From: Sipunculus nudus
Taxonomy: Eukaryota > Annelida > Sipuncula > Golfingiida > Sipunculidae
Direction: 5' to 3'
DNA length: 64,000 nucleotides
Assembly (NCBI GenBank): GCA_026874595.1
Contig: CM049315.1
Location: forward strand, 35,792,164-35,856,163
Shown: piece after piece, positions 49,922 to 63,275 of the stretch
Position numbering within the stretch: position 1 is the first letter of the stretch
Layout of the letters: every line of letters begins with the position of its first letter
Made by a program: the position numbers and the translations under genes
The notes under the pieces: model-generated
Seen by the model: only the letters and a program-made list of their open reading frames with translations
The model's database searches: none
What the model was told of the DNA's origin: nothing

Positions 49922-50887
49922 TACAAATTTTTATTAATAGTCTGGGTGAGTTTCCAGCAATAAATGGATTATCCGCATGCTGACCCTCATATCAAAATCA
50001 GTTATCCACATACAGGCACCAGCCTGGACAAAAATTTGCATGTTGGGAAACACTGCCTTATGGTGCTTGAGCCCCTATTAACCTGCCAGGACAGCCTATT
50101 TCATTATGCAAGATGTATCTCAAATTTTCATTTTACAATTAATCCAGGTACCCAGGTACCCAGATATAAAAAACTTAACTGCTGTTATATTGGCTTGGCC
50201 TGTCAGATAGTCAATGTCTCTGTGATAACCCTGGGTGAGAATCTGTAAATCTCTAATTGTACGATTTGAACTTAGTTTTAAGGTCAACTTACCTGTATGA
50301 AATCACAATATACGTTCTTTTGAATACAAGTGCCCATTTTTCTGTGATCAGTTGTTTCTGTTTTGTTCTTCTCGGATTAGACTTGCTAACCTCTCAAGAC
50401 CCTGCAAAATATGACACATTTATAAATTCTCTCCTTTTAACATTCACCATTACCAGCTTTGTAAATTAACAATTCCTTAAGTCATTAACATGAAGACAAG
50501 ATAAACGTACAGACCAGCTTACAGGCAAACTCTTGATCTTGCCATCAAGTGAGTAAGTGAAATTTTTCCAATCTACAGGAAGGACACAAAATGTGCAACA
50601 ATTCTTGAAATGGTACAAATGTAAACAAAACAAGGTTAAATCCAATTTCAATTATACAGTCACAGGTGAGTTGCTAACATTGATACCAAGGAATACTGCT
50701 CCTCATGCTGGGGATATGATACACAGTCGTCCCAGACATCCTTTCCTGTAACCACTGCTTTGTATAGCAAGGTTCTCTGGGTTTGAACACCAGGGTGGGC
50801 ACAGAGCAAATAATTATAACCAGGCCAATGAGAGCGCAGGGTTAAATTGTGTATGCATGTAGCTACAAATTTTAAACATGCAACACC

Positions 50888-50961
<74 letters not shown>

Positions 50962-53900
50962 AGATCAAAACTAAATTAAACCAAGATTTTACCTATGATG
51001 CATGCTAGGCAGACTAGTAATACAGAGACCTTCAAGACCAACACAGGGGTATTTAGATTGTGACATACATTATTGCATGTCCAGATATCTTTATACTGAC
51101 ATCTGACCCTTTTGACCTCTGCATATCTAGGTAAGTTGTGCAAATATGAAACAAATATAGGCCTATACACAATAAAATGCAAATTAATAGTGCAAGAAGG
51201 ACAGACAAAGTACATAAGATATGCTTAAAATCATAACTGCAAGTAAAAGTACAAAAAGCCTTTTACTGTCAGTGTCTGCCAAAGGGATTTGATCTTGTTT
51301 AGCCTGTGAGTACCACTGAAGCTATAGCTTACTATACAAAATCATGGTGCTCATTTTACATTAAATACCTCTGTCTAATAGATATGTTCCACTTGCGGCC
51401 TGCATAGACCACATGTTTACCATGTCACCAAATTGTACAGTACTATTCTGTGTATAGTAGTGAAGTCAGACTGATGGCATGCATGAGTTCACACAGATAC
51501 AGCCCCACACCTGAGGGACACCTCGTAGTCTCATCGCGGGGAGTGAACTCTCCAGTCGCATCTGGTGAGTAGTTATACATTTTTATACATTCCACACACC
51601 TGGATTATCATTTATTGAAACTTCTGCTGTATATCCTTAAGAAAACACGTTTCAATGTAATCTAAAGCTATGATAACTTAGATCCTTGTTGCATTTTAAA
51701 GTCTGATTCATCAAGAAGGTCATGCAGAAGGCAACTGGCTGCATGCTTTGTACCAATGTTTATATTGTGAGCAATGTGTGGGAAGGTAAAGTTTGCTGTT
51801 GGAAAGGGGTGTTTTACACCTTGCATCATAAAGTTAGGTTGGTTTAGTCTGGTAATGTAAATATGGAGTTTGTCATGTATACATCTGTTAATGGCTCCTG
51901 GATGTATAATAATTTTGTACATCAGGGAGCTGTTACTAACTCTTCCACTAAAATCAAAGAAACAAAAAAAAATTACTAATAGAAACTACTCTATTATGGA
52001 GCTTAAATCAACAAATGATCTCATTACATAAACTCAATATAGTTTTAGCTAACATTTGGATCAATAAATCTGCATGAACTATATGCACATACTAATAGGA
52101 CTTGATTCAGGTGTCACTAGCTGACATGTATGGCTGCATAAAACTTTTATGTGGTAACTTTTTATGAATATTTTGGAACTGCATAAGCCAGATTTACAAC
52201 AGACCAGGAAATTTTAGATGTATAATTATGTCTAAGATTTAATTGAACAGGAACCAAATATAGCTATTGAATGTAAAGGAATATATTTATACACATGAAT
52301 ACAAAAACATGTTTCATTTCCAATTATAACAACTGCTTACAAATAAATTTGTCCACCATATGGCCATAATTATTATATTTACAATATATTTGCTTATGCA
52401 TAGTTACTTTAATATGAAATCATAAGTTTCCCATATACAGTGCGCGGCCTAGCCCTTTGAAAAAGTACAGATGAATGAGCCTAAAAATGCTTTGCCTTGG
52501 GTGTTATTTTTTGTCCCATTTGCCATGCATCAGAAGACAAGTATATTACTGCAGCTTGATTCAAAGGAATGGCTTAATGCTTAATGTTACACCTAAAACA
52601 CTCCCTCTGCAGCGAACACTAGATGCTTGACTGAATGTGGGACATTATAGTGTACAGTGGCTATATGATTTTCACCTCTTCTGTGTCTGAATGGTGAAAG
52701 TATCCTGTACTAAAATACTGTGGTTGCATGGCTTAATTCATATGTGTGGGTTGAATATTTGCATCTAGCATTCACTCACCTAATGTTTCTCGAGGGTTCC
52801 AATTCATAACTTATCTATACAATGACCTACACAGTGCACATATATCATCATATTAATTATTTAATGTTAACAGTATAATCTTGACAAGGATGAAATGGAA
52901 AAGTGGAAATCCATTTTAGTATGTGGCTAATCCTATAATGATAACAAAATTTTGAAAGTATCACAATATTATAATCTTTTTATATGTGTAAGCAACAATA
53001 CAGTGTCTATTAATCACTAACTGTTTAAGTTGGAGAGGCTTAAATTACTTGTTTTTCAATAAAATATATTACTTTTAGGACAAACAGTTAAAAGCAAAAG
53101 GATCAACAATGCTGCAACCATGTAGATAAATGAAAGGTTTAATTGAATATCAGGATCTTCTAGTTTTTCCTGGCATATTAAAAGCTTTATAGATTGAAAC
53201 AATGTTACGGCCATGCTGCTTAATCATAAAAAAACTTATAAGAATCAGTTATTAAGTCAGACCCTTATTATCTTTCTCAAAAGTAAATTCTTCTAAGAAA
53301 TTTCATGCCAGTATGTTACAAGTACAGTATTTTCAGATTTTTGACATTTCACCAATAATAAAAAAAATTACTTTAATACTTAAAGGATTACATTTTCATA
53401 CACTTACACTTTTTAACATGAGATTAGACACTGAACGGTACAGGAACAGAATGTATGATCTGAATTCAGAATCTCTGTTACCCATGGGTGCTTTTTGAAT
53501 TACCAACACACAGAATATTCATACGTCTTGGCCCTGCTGGGAGATGTTTAAACACACTTGGCAGGGAGGTCATGTTTGTACATGCAAATGATTCTTTGAG
53601 GGAGACACCAGTTTAGTCAAGGTTAAAAGGTCAATATTTTATGCCAAGCTTCTACGGAATTTCTAACCAAAAACTCTGCAAACAAACCCACCCTACACAG
53701 GAAAGACTGAGTGCACAAGGTACCACCTAGGTACAGTTGGTGACTTCATGCAGATGGTATTGACGTGTCTAAAATTTAGTGCACAGTTACCAGTAGATGC
53801 ATAAACGCAGGTAAAGTGCTAACAGGGGAGGGAGGTGGCAATATTTATGTAACTGCAATTAATGCAAATATTGTTTTAATTTCAATGTAGATAATACTGG

Positions 53901-55045
53901 TATATACATTGTGCATGCACATGGGTATTGTATATCACTGGCTAAATAAAATCATTGGTATAATTTTTCAATAATTATTAAAGGTATTATTAATTAATTA
54001 TTATTGAAGGTATTATTAATTAATTAGTTATTAATTTGAAGGTAAACAATAAAGTGTATATGAAAATTTAAATAAATACCTAAGACAGTTTATTCATGTT
54101 GTATTACAGTTGTACTTTAAATAGCTTTTAAATTAACAATGTAACTGCATAAAAGAGAGATGTAACGGTTTTTCAAAGATATCTGCCTTTATTGGAAACT
54201 TCACTGCCTAATCCTAGAATAAAGATTACCTATTCACTGATAACCATGTATGCATATGCATCTTTAATACTTTGATAGTTCAGTGCACACCCTATCATTA
54301 ACACAGTATCTACTGTATGTTAATTAGTTATAGATATGCATGAACACAACCAGCATCTCATCTCCTATTCACTGTTCCAGTTTGATGACTGCTCTTTTGT
54401 ATTAACATTCATGATTGTGATATCAACTACCATGACACAGGCTAATATCTTACTTTATGATACTTTGTTCTTTATTTGATGATGTACCATAATGCAAGGA
54501 ACAGGTTCAATGGGTACATAAATATATATGCATCCATGGGTCCAAATCCCAAATCTGCTCAATTTTGCTCCAAGTCTCCTGGGCAAGGTCTTAACTAGAA
54601 GTATATGGTATGTAAACATCATTCAAATAACCAAATTAAAATTAAAATACCATCAAACTAAATACAGTGGGCTGCAAAACACTAAAACATCCCTGTTATC
54701 CTCTGGTAACTACAAATCCAACTCAAGTTATTTCCACAACACACCATCCATAGGCTTACAGAATTGGACATTCTTTGATCCAAAGTAAACTTACAGGGAA
54801 TTCTAAAACTTAAGATAAAAATCATGATATATAGTTCATCTCATCCACAAGGTTACTTAAGCCTAATATATACATGTATACTAAATAGGTTATTTTAGAT
54901 ATATTTTCCATGATCCGAGGTTACCATGCACATGTACATTTTTCGCAATATTTTAGTTCATTAATTTTTTGTGATGACGGTCATTAATATATTTCAAAGT
55001 GAAAATTGCTATACTAATTATTAACATATATTCTTAATATTTCAG
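49922..55045. other. Long intergenic stretch, no gene supported
   Basis: AT-rich DNA with a (AT)n microsatellite (50889-50959). Short frames around 50560-50670 have splice-like ends but no recognisable domain. The proximal part upstream of 55045 presumably holds an intron and the promoter of the Ig-domain gene. Confidence 0.4.
50889..50959. repeat. (AT)n microsatellite
   Basis: About 70 bases of pure TATATA. Confidence 0.95.
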
Positions 55046-55081
55046 TGCCACCAGGTTGAATACAACCAAACTACGTTAGCC

Positions 55082-55756
55082 ATGGCCTCACTGAGTAGGG
55101 GACTTTGTCTCCTGCTCGCTCTGGTGTGCTACACAGAGGGAGAATACATGTTCGATAAAGCAGACAAGATACACAACATTACAAGCTATGGTGTATCCCT
55201 GGACCTGGACTGCAGTGAACGCAAATATAACACCGCAAAACCATTTAAATGGATGCTGCCTGATCTGAAAGTAGTGGACGTGTATCATCAGGATTCGGAA
55301 ATGGAAATAAAAAATGATGGCTGGGTCCTCCATCTCAAAAGCATTGAGGCAAACAATCTTGGATACTATCAATGTCTGCTCCAAACCTTCAACGGGGAGC
55401 CAGATAACGTTAAATTTGGGGTGAATGCCTTATCCACACCTCAAACTGAAGATCTGTGGAGGAAATACAAACACAACACGATGGTTGGAGGTCTGGCTGC
55501 ACTGGCTACTGTCGTGGCTATTATCATCCTGGCACTGACCTTTAAATTCTATCAGAAGAGGGAGAAACCTAAGGTGGTGATAGTATACCAAGATGGGCCT
55601 TCACCCACTATAGCGGGACCTTGTTTTGCTCCAACCCCTGCTGAAGTGAAAATTGCGGAACAAAATGGAGCACAAAACTTGGCTTATGATGAACCTATTG
55701 ATAACAAAAAATTGGAAATCAATCAAGGAAATCCATATGATGCCACCACTCTCTGA
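55082..55756 (+). CDS. Single-pass membrane protein with one immunoglobulin-like domain
   Basis: One uninterrupted 224-codon frame. Residues 1-20 are a signal peptide. Residues ~25-115 are an Ig-like domain with Cys44 (LDLDC), Trp57 (KWM), a DGWVLHLKSIEANNLGYYQC segment ending in Cys98, and one N-glycosylation site (Asn32). Residues ~134-156 form a transmembrane helix (GGLAALATVVAIIILALTF), followed by the basic stop-transfer FYQKREKPK. The ~65-residue tail has tyrosines in YQDGP, AYDEP and PYDATTL contexts, and the C-terminal TTL fits a class I PDZ ligand. A TTAATATTTCAG acceptor ends at 55045, so at least one 5' non-coding exon is likely. Expected role: cell-surface adhesion or recognition receptor; the ligand is unknown. 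I do not recognise a named orthologue. Confidence 0.8.
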   Translation: MASLSRGLCLLLALVCYTEGEYMFDKADKIHNITSYGVSLDLDCSERKYNTAKPFKWMLPDLKVVDVYHQDSEMEIKNDGWVLHLKSIEANNLGYYQCLLQTFNGEPDNVKFGVNALSTPQTEDLWRKYKHNTMVGGLAALATVVAIIILALTFKFYQKREKPKVVIVYQDGPSPTIAGPCFAPTPAEVKIAEQNGAQNLAYDEPIDNKKLEINQGNPYDATTL

Positions 55757-57733
<1,977 letters not shown>

Positions 57734-57741
57734 ACATTTTC
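57734..57741 (+). other. Left target-site duplication ACATTTTC
   Basis: Eight bases directly before the left arm, repeated exactly at 62107-62114. Confidence 0.85.
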
Positions 57742-58435
57742 GGTAATCGTGCAATATAACGGACCCATCTTACATGGTCTCACAAAAAAGTGTGACCACA
57801 TTTCAATGAAAAAACTATTTCATGTAAAAGTTGAAGATCCGGCGCATCTAATGATACAATATTTTTGTATGTTTGATATAAATATATTTTGCTACAAACT
57901 GTCGAAAAAGGGTAGTTTGCTGAAAATACCCAAAATGACGTCGTGTCAAAGACGTTCTCAGCCGACGTCATGAATCCACAATACTGTACGTGCATACCAT
58001 GTTAAACAAAACGATGATGTCTAACAAAAATTACAGTCAATATATCTTTTTATGCATAGATAGAGAGACAATTTTACCTCTAAATATCCATATTTCCCAA
58101 GATTTAATAAAAACTGACGACGTGGTGCCACCAAAAACATAAACATGCAACTGTCGTCTGTGAATGTATTCGACTGATCACGTTAACTCTTGCTCTATTC
58201 AGCTTTGTCTCTATGTAGGTTTTATATGTCAAATAAATATAAATTGTGTAATAAACAGTCATTTTTGTGGACAGAGTATAAAGACTACATTTTATACATC
58301 ATTTATCTTATTTATTTTTTTTGTCCTGTTAGCCTACTTTATGTAAGGACAATCAGATGGGAACATCCCCTCCCCATGAGTAACAGACCAGTAGCCCTTA
58401 AAATCGAGACGAACGCGGGAGAAACACGGGACCAT
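57742..58435 (+). repeat. Left arm of the long inverted repeat
   Basis: Aligns with the inverse of 61625-62106. The alignment includes a 76-codon stretch without gaps, a GTAAACAAATG/CATAAACATG block, and an AAAATCGAGACGAACGCGGG / AAAATCAAGAGAGTCATGAG block near 58400. About 230 bases (58165-58395) have no partner. Confidence 0.8.
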
Positions 58436-58439
58436 GTTG

Positions 58440-61345
58440 GGCATATCATCCATATGTGACCACATTTTATAATATTATATATATAATACAAACTTATATG
58501 GCTGGTCAAATAAAATGTGGTCACACCTTATTTTTGTTAATATTTATTGGTAATAAATGTGGTCACGCCATATGTGACCACATTTTATAATATTATATAT
58601 ATAATACAAACTTATATGGCTGGTCAAATAAAATGTGGTCACACCTTATTTTTGTTAATATTTATTGGTAATAAATGTGGTCACGCCATATGTGACCATA
58701 TTTTATAATATTATATATATAATACAAACATATATGGCTCTTCAAATAAAATGTGGTCACACCTTATTTTTGTCAATATTTATTGTAAAAAATGTGGTCA
58801 CACCGTATGTGACCACATTCTAAAATATTATACATTTATTACAAACTTATATGGCTGGTCAAATAAAATGTGGTCACACCTTATTTTTGTTAATATTTAT
58901 TGGTAATAAATGTGGTCACGCCATATGTGACCACATTTTAAAATATTATATATATAATACAAACTTATATGGCTGGTCAAATAAAATGTGGTCACACCTT
59001 ATTTTTGTTAATATTTATTGGTAATAAATGTGGTCACGCCATATGTGACCATATTTTATAATATTATATATATAATACAAACATATATGGCTGTTCAAAT
59101 AAAATGTGGTCACACCTTATTTTTGTCAATATTTATTGTAAAAAATGTGGTCACACCATATGTGACCACATTCTAAAATATTATAATTTATTACAAACTT
59201 ATATGGCTGATCAAATAAAATGTGGTCACACCTTATTTTTGTTAATATTTATTGTAAAAAATGTGGTCACACCATATGTGACCACATTCTAAAATATTAT
59301 ACATTTATTACAAACTTATATGGCTGGTCAAATAAAATGTGGTCACACCTTATTTTTGATAATATTTATTGGTAATAAATGTGGTCACGCCATATGTGAC
59401 CACATTTTATAATATTATATATATAATACAAACTTATATGGCTGGTCAAATAAAATGTGGCCACATATTTTTGTCAATATTTATTGTAAAAAATGTGGTC
59501 ACACCATATGTGACCACATTCTAAAATATTATACATTTATTACAAACTTACATGGCTTGTCAAATAAAATGTGGTCACACCTTATTTTTGTTAAAATTTA
59601 TTGGTAATAAATGTGGTCACACCATATGTGACCACATTTTATAATATTATATATATAATACAAACTTATATGGCTGGTCAAATAAAATGTGGTCACACCT
59701 TATTTTTGTCAATATTTATTGTAAAAAATGTGGTCACACCATATGTGACCACATTCTAAAATATTATACATTTATTACAAACTTATATGGCTGGTCAAAT
59801 AAAATGTGGTCACACCTTATTTTTGTTAATATTTATTAGTAATAAATGTGGTCACGCCATATGTGACCACATTTTATAATATTATATATATAATACAAAC
59901 TTATATGGCTGGTCAAATAAAATGTGGTCACACCTTATTTTTGTTAATATTTATTGGTAATAAATGTGGTCACGCCATATGTGACCATATTTTATAATAT
60001 TATATATATAATACAAACATATATGGCTGTTCAAATAAAATGTGGTCACACCTTATTTTTGTCAATATTTATTGTAAAAAATGTGGTCACACCATATGTG
60101 ACCACATTCTAAAATATTATACATTTATTACAAACTTATATGGCTGATCAAATAAAATGTGGTCACACCTTATTTTTGTTAATATTTATTGTAAAAAATG
60201 TGGTCACACCATATGTGACCACATTCTAAAATATTATACATTTATTACAAACTTATATGGCTGGTCAAATAAAATGTGGTCACACCTTATTTTTGATAAT
60301 ATTTATTGGTAATAAATGTGGTCACGCCATATGTGACCATATTTTATAATATTATATATATAATACAAACTTATATGGCTGGTCAAATAAAATGTGGTCA
60401 CACCTTATTTTTGTCAATATTTATTGTAAAAAATGTGGTCACACCATATGTGACCACATTCTAAAATATTATACATTTATTTCAAACTTACATGGCTTGT
60501 CAAATAAAATGTAGTCACACCTTATTTTTGTTAAAATTTATTGGTAATAAATGTGGTCACGCCATATGTGACCACATTTTATAATATTATATATATAATA
60601 CAAACTTATATGGCTGGTCAAATAATATGTGGTCACACCTTATTTTTGTCAATATTTATTGTGAAAAATGGGGTCACCCCATATGTGACCATATTTTATA
60701 ATATTATATAAATAATACAAACTTATTAGGCTGGTCAAATAAAATGTGGTCACACCTTATTTTTGTCAATATTCTTTGGTGAAAAATGTGGTCACACCAT
60801 ATGTGACCACATTTTATAATATTCTACATATAATACAAACTTATATGGCTGGTCAAGTAAAATGTGGTCACAACTTATTTTTGGCAAAATTTATTTTTAA
60901 AAATGTGGTCACCCCATATGTGACAACATTTTATAATATTATATAAATAATACAAACTTATTAGGCTGGTCAAATAAAATGTGGTCACACCTAATTTTTG
61001 TTAATAATTATTGGTAATAAATGTGGTCACACCTGATGTGACCACATTTTATAATATTCTATATATAATACAAACTTATATGGCAGGTCAAATAAAATGT
61101 GGTCACACCTTATTTTTGTCAATATTTATTGTGAAAAATGTGGTCATACCATATGTGACAACATTTTATAATATTATATATATAATACAAACTTATTAGG
61201 CTGGTCAAATAAAATGTGGTCACACCTTATTTTTGTCAATATTCATGGGTTAAAAATGTGGTCACACTATATGTGACCACATTTTATAATATTCTATATA
61301 TAATATAAACTTATATGGCTGGTCAAATAAAATGTGGTCACAACT
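58440..61345 (+). repeat. Satellite array, ~118 bp monomer, ~25 copies, with 8-mer higher-order repeat
   Basis: GGCTGGTCAAATAAAATGTG recurs every 117-118 bases (for example 58500, 58618, 58853). Each monomer has TGTGACCACATTTTAT, its inverse ATAAAATGTGGTCACA, and a third AATGTGGTCAC. Monomer variants repeat in the same order every eight units: GGCTGATCAAA at 59205 and 60142, TTTTTGATAAT at 59353 and 60290, ACATGGCTTGTC at 59550 and 60490. The last five or six monomers (from ~60650) are more diverged. Confidence 0.9.
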
Positions 61346-61624
61346 TATTTTTTTATTGGTAAAAAATATTGTCTCTTGTTTTGAAAATAATTCAGGATTA
61401 AATTTAGAAAAAATAAGGGATATGATGATGTAAGAATATATTTAAATGTGGTCACAACACCTTTTTTTACTATTTCTAACTACTATATGTGGTCACACAA
61501 TTTATAAAAAAGAGATCACAAAATTAATAATGTCATTAATTATAACTAATAAATGTTGTCACACTTAATAATTATTTTATTAAAAATAAGGATATTATTA
61601 TGTTAGTATAACAAAAAATGTTGT
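61346..61624 (+). repeat. Decayed tail of the satellite
   Basis: AT-rich DNA with scattered single boxes (ATGTGGTCACAA near 61445, ATGTGGTCACAC near 61485, ATGTTGTCACAC near 61552) but no regular period. Confidence 0.5.
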
Positions 61625-62106
61625 AACATTATGCGGACAAACGTGTTTCTCTCATGACTCTCTTGATTTTAAGTGCATGACTAGTCATGTGACACTCGAC
61701 ATTTGTTTACGTTCTGGCGGCAGGGCGTCGTCACCTTGAACTTACATCAAGTGAAATGTGGATAAAAAGAGGTAAAAAGTATAAACATATATGGGTAATA
61801 TTATATATTGACTGTAAATTTTATAAGACATCATCTAAATGTTTAACATGGTATATATGTATATTACTGTGGATTCATGAAGTCGGCTCAGAACGTCTTT
61901 GACACGACGTCATTTTGGGTATTTTCGGCAAACTACCCTTTTTCGACAGTTTGTAGCAAAATAAATATATTAATAACATACAAAAATATGATATCATTAG
62001 ATGCCCCGGATCGTCAACTTTATCATGCAAAATAAATTTTAGTGAAATGTGGTCACACTTATTTGTGAGAGAGAGAAATATGGGTCCGTTATATTGCACG
62101 ATTACC
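61625..62106 (-). repeat. Right arm of the long inverted repeat
   Basis: Inverse partner of the left arm. It ends CGTTATATTGCACGATTACC, followed by the target duplication. Confidence 0.8.
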
Positions 62107-62114
62107 ACATTTTC
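62107..62114 (+). other. Right target-site duplication ACATTTTC
   Basis: Exact copy of 57734-57741. Confidence 0.85.
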
Positions 62115-62167
62115 AAGAAAACAAGCAGTTTTTTATTCTTCATAAAAAAAATCTTGCAAGTTTGACT

Positions 62168-62575
62168 CAGGGTTCCTGCACCTCTTGCTTGGCAAAGCAA
62201 ATTTAAGACCTTTTTGAGACTTTTTAAGACCAGCTTAAAATTTATGACCCTTTTATACATAAATTCTTATAATGGCCCTACTTTTTCTCGTCCAAAGACG
62301 CTTTATTCCGATTCGCTCTGCTCCTCTCCATCAACTTATCACAGTTGTGGATTCCGCAACAAGGCCCTACTGTGCTGAGAACCTACAGAGATCTTTCTTT
62401 GACAAGTAACCGCAGCAACTTCTCCTAAACTGTCTCAAGTTTACATTCGATCACGGAACTGTTTGCACTAATTTTTTTTATATAAGAATGAGTAAAATCA
62501 AATTTAAGACCTCTTAAAGACTTATGTCAGGATTCCTGGCATTTCAGGGACTTTTTCAAGGCCTTAAAAATACAA
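62168..62575. repeat. Possible fragment of a dispersed element (CAGGGTTCC start)
   Basis: It begins CAGGGTTCCTGCAC and contains AAATTTAAGACCTTTTTGAG, repeated in direct orientation near 62500 (AAATTTAAGACCTCTTAAAG). It then has CAGGATTCCTGGCA. This resembles common invertebrate hAT-type MITE ends, but no clean inverted pair is seen. Confidence 0.35.
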
Positions 62576-62739
62576 AATAAACAAGGCCTACAGGCCTAAT
62601 GCGAACCTGTGCATATGAATATACACCAGGTATAACTCTTCAATGCTGAACCACTACTTTTCATATATATGAACAATGCCAGTACTAACCATTTTGAACA
62701 AGAAACAATACACAAACATCACTGCTGAAATTCTGGCAT

Positions 62740-62960
62740 GGGTGCACACAGCACAAAAATTGTTGTAGGTGGCACCACCAGTCTTGTACACGACAAAGCT
62801 ATTTGACATGTATAAATATGCCCAATTTCAGGCTGATATATCAAATTCCTCCGTAGAATTAAGCAGGCACATACACTTTGCAAAAGTCATTGTAGATGGT
62901 TACACCTGTCTTGTGAACGAGAAAGCCATTAAAGACACATAAACAGGTCAGAATATCAGG
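62740..62960 (-). repeat. Dispersed tandem-repeat family, locus D (partial, inverted)
   Basis: The inverse strand shows GGTGGTGCCACCTACAAC and the GACTTGAT..CTGAAATTGGGCATA blocks of the family found at 9.2, 29.8 and 41.3 kb. Confidence 0.6.
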
Positions 62961-63019
62961 CCTTGAGTCTGATGCACCGGGCTGACCAGGCTTAGGTGAG
63001 AAAGGCTGTTGCCCCGAGT

Positions 63020-63275
63020 GTACTGTGACAAATTACTGGCTCAGGCTACTGCACTGAGTGAACTCTTGACCTGCACCTGGCTAGACTGAGTGAACTTTTG
63101 ACCTGTACTTGGCTGCACTGAATGAACATGAGGTGATCACATCATACTCGTGAGGTGATCACATGCTACCCATGAAATGATCACATGCTGCCCATGAGGT
63201 GATCACATGCCTTGTGCTTGGCTGCACTGATTGAACTCTTGGCCTAAATCAGGCTGCACTGAATGAACTCTTCAT
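63020..63275. repeat. Compound minisatellite
   Basis: About five copies of GGCTGCACTGAATGAACTCT (spacing ~40) surround four copies of a 24 bp unit TGAGGTGATCACATGCTACC (63128-63213). Confidence 0.8.

Larger units (their letters stand above)
57742..62106. mobile_element. 4,365 bp long-inverted-repeat (foldback-like) element with internal satellite
   Basis: The ends are perfect inverted repeats for 27 bases (GGTAATCGTGCAATATAACG...). The arms stay alignable for about 450 bases (left 57742-58435 including an extra ~230 bp, right 61625-62106). An exact 8 bp duplication flanks the whole. Between the arms lie about 25 monomers of ~118 bp. No transposase or other enzyme is visible, so it is non-autonomous. 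An 8 bp duplication fits hAT, P or Merlin, but the GG...CC end is not decisive. Confidence 0.88.

Noticed and set aside
50557-50751. Short frame with acceptor-like CTACAG and donor-like CAGGTGAG around 50577-50666
   Set aside because: The possible exon is short and has no homology that I recognise; such splice look-alikes are common in this AT-rich DNA.
59104-61199. Open frames of about 60 codons in the satellite
   Set aside because: They recur with the monomer period and are by-products of the repeat.
58431-61345. CRISPR-like array
   Set aside because: The ~118 bp units are contiguous with no unique spacers, and the context is a eukaryotic transposon.
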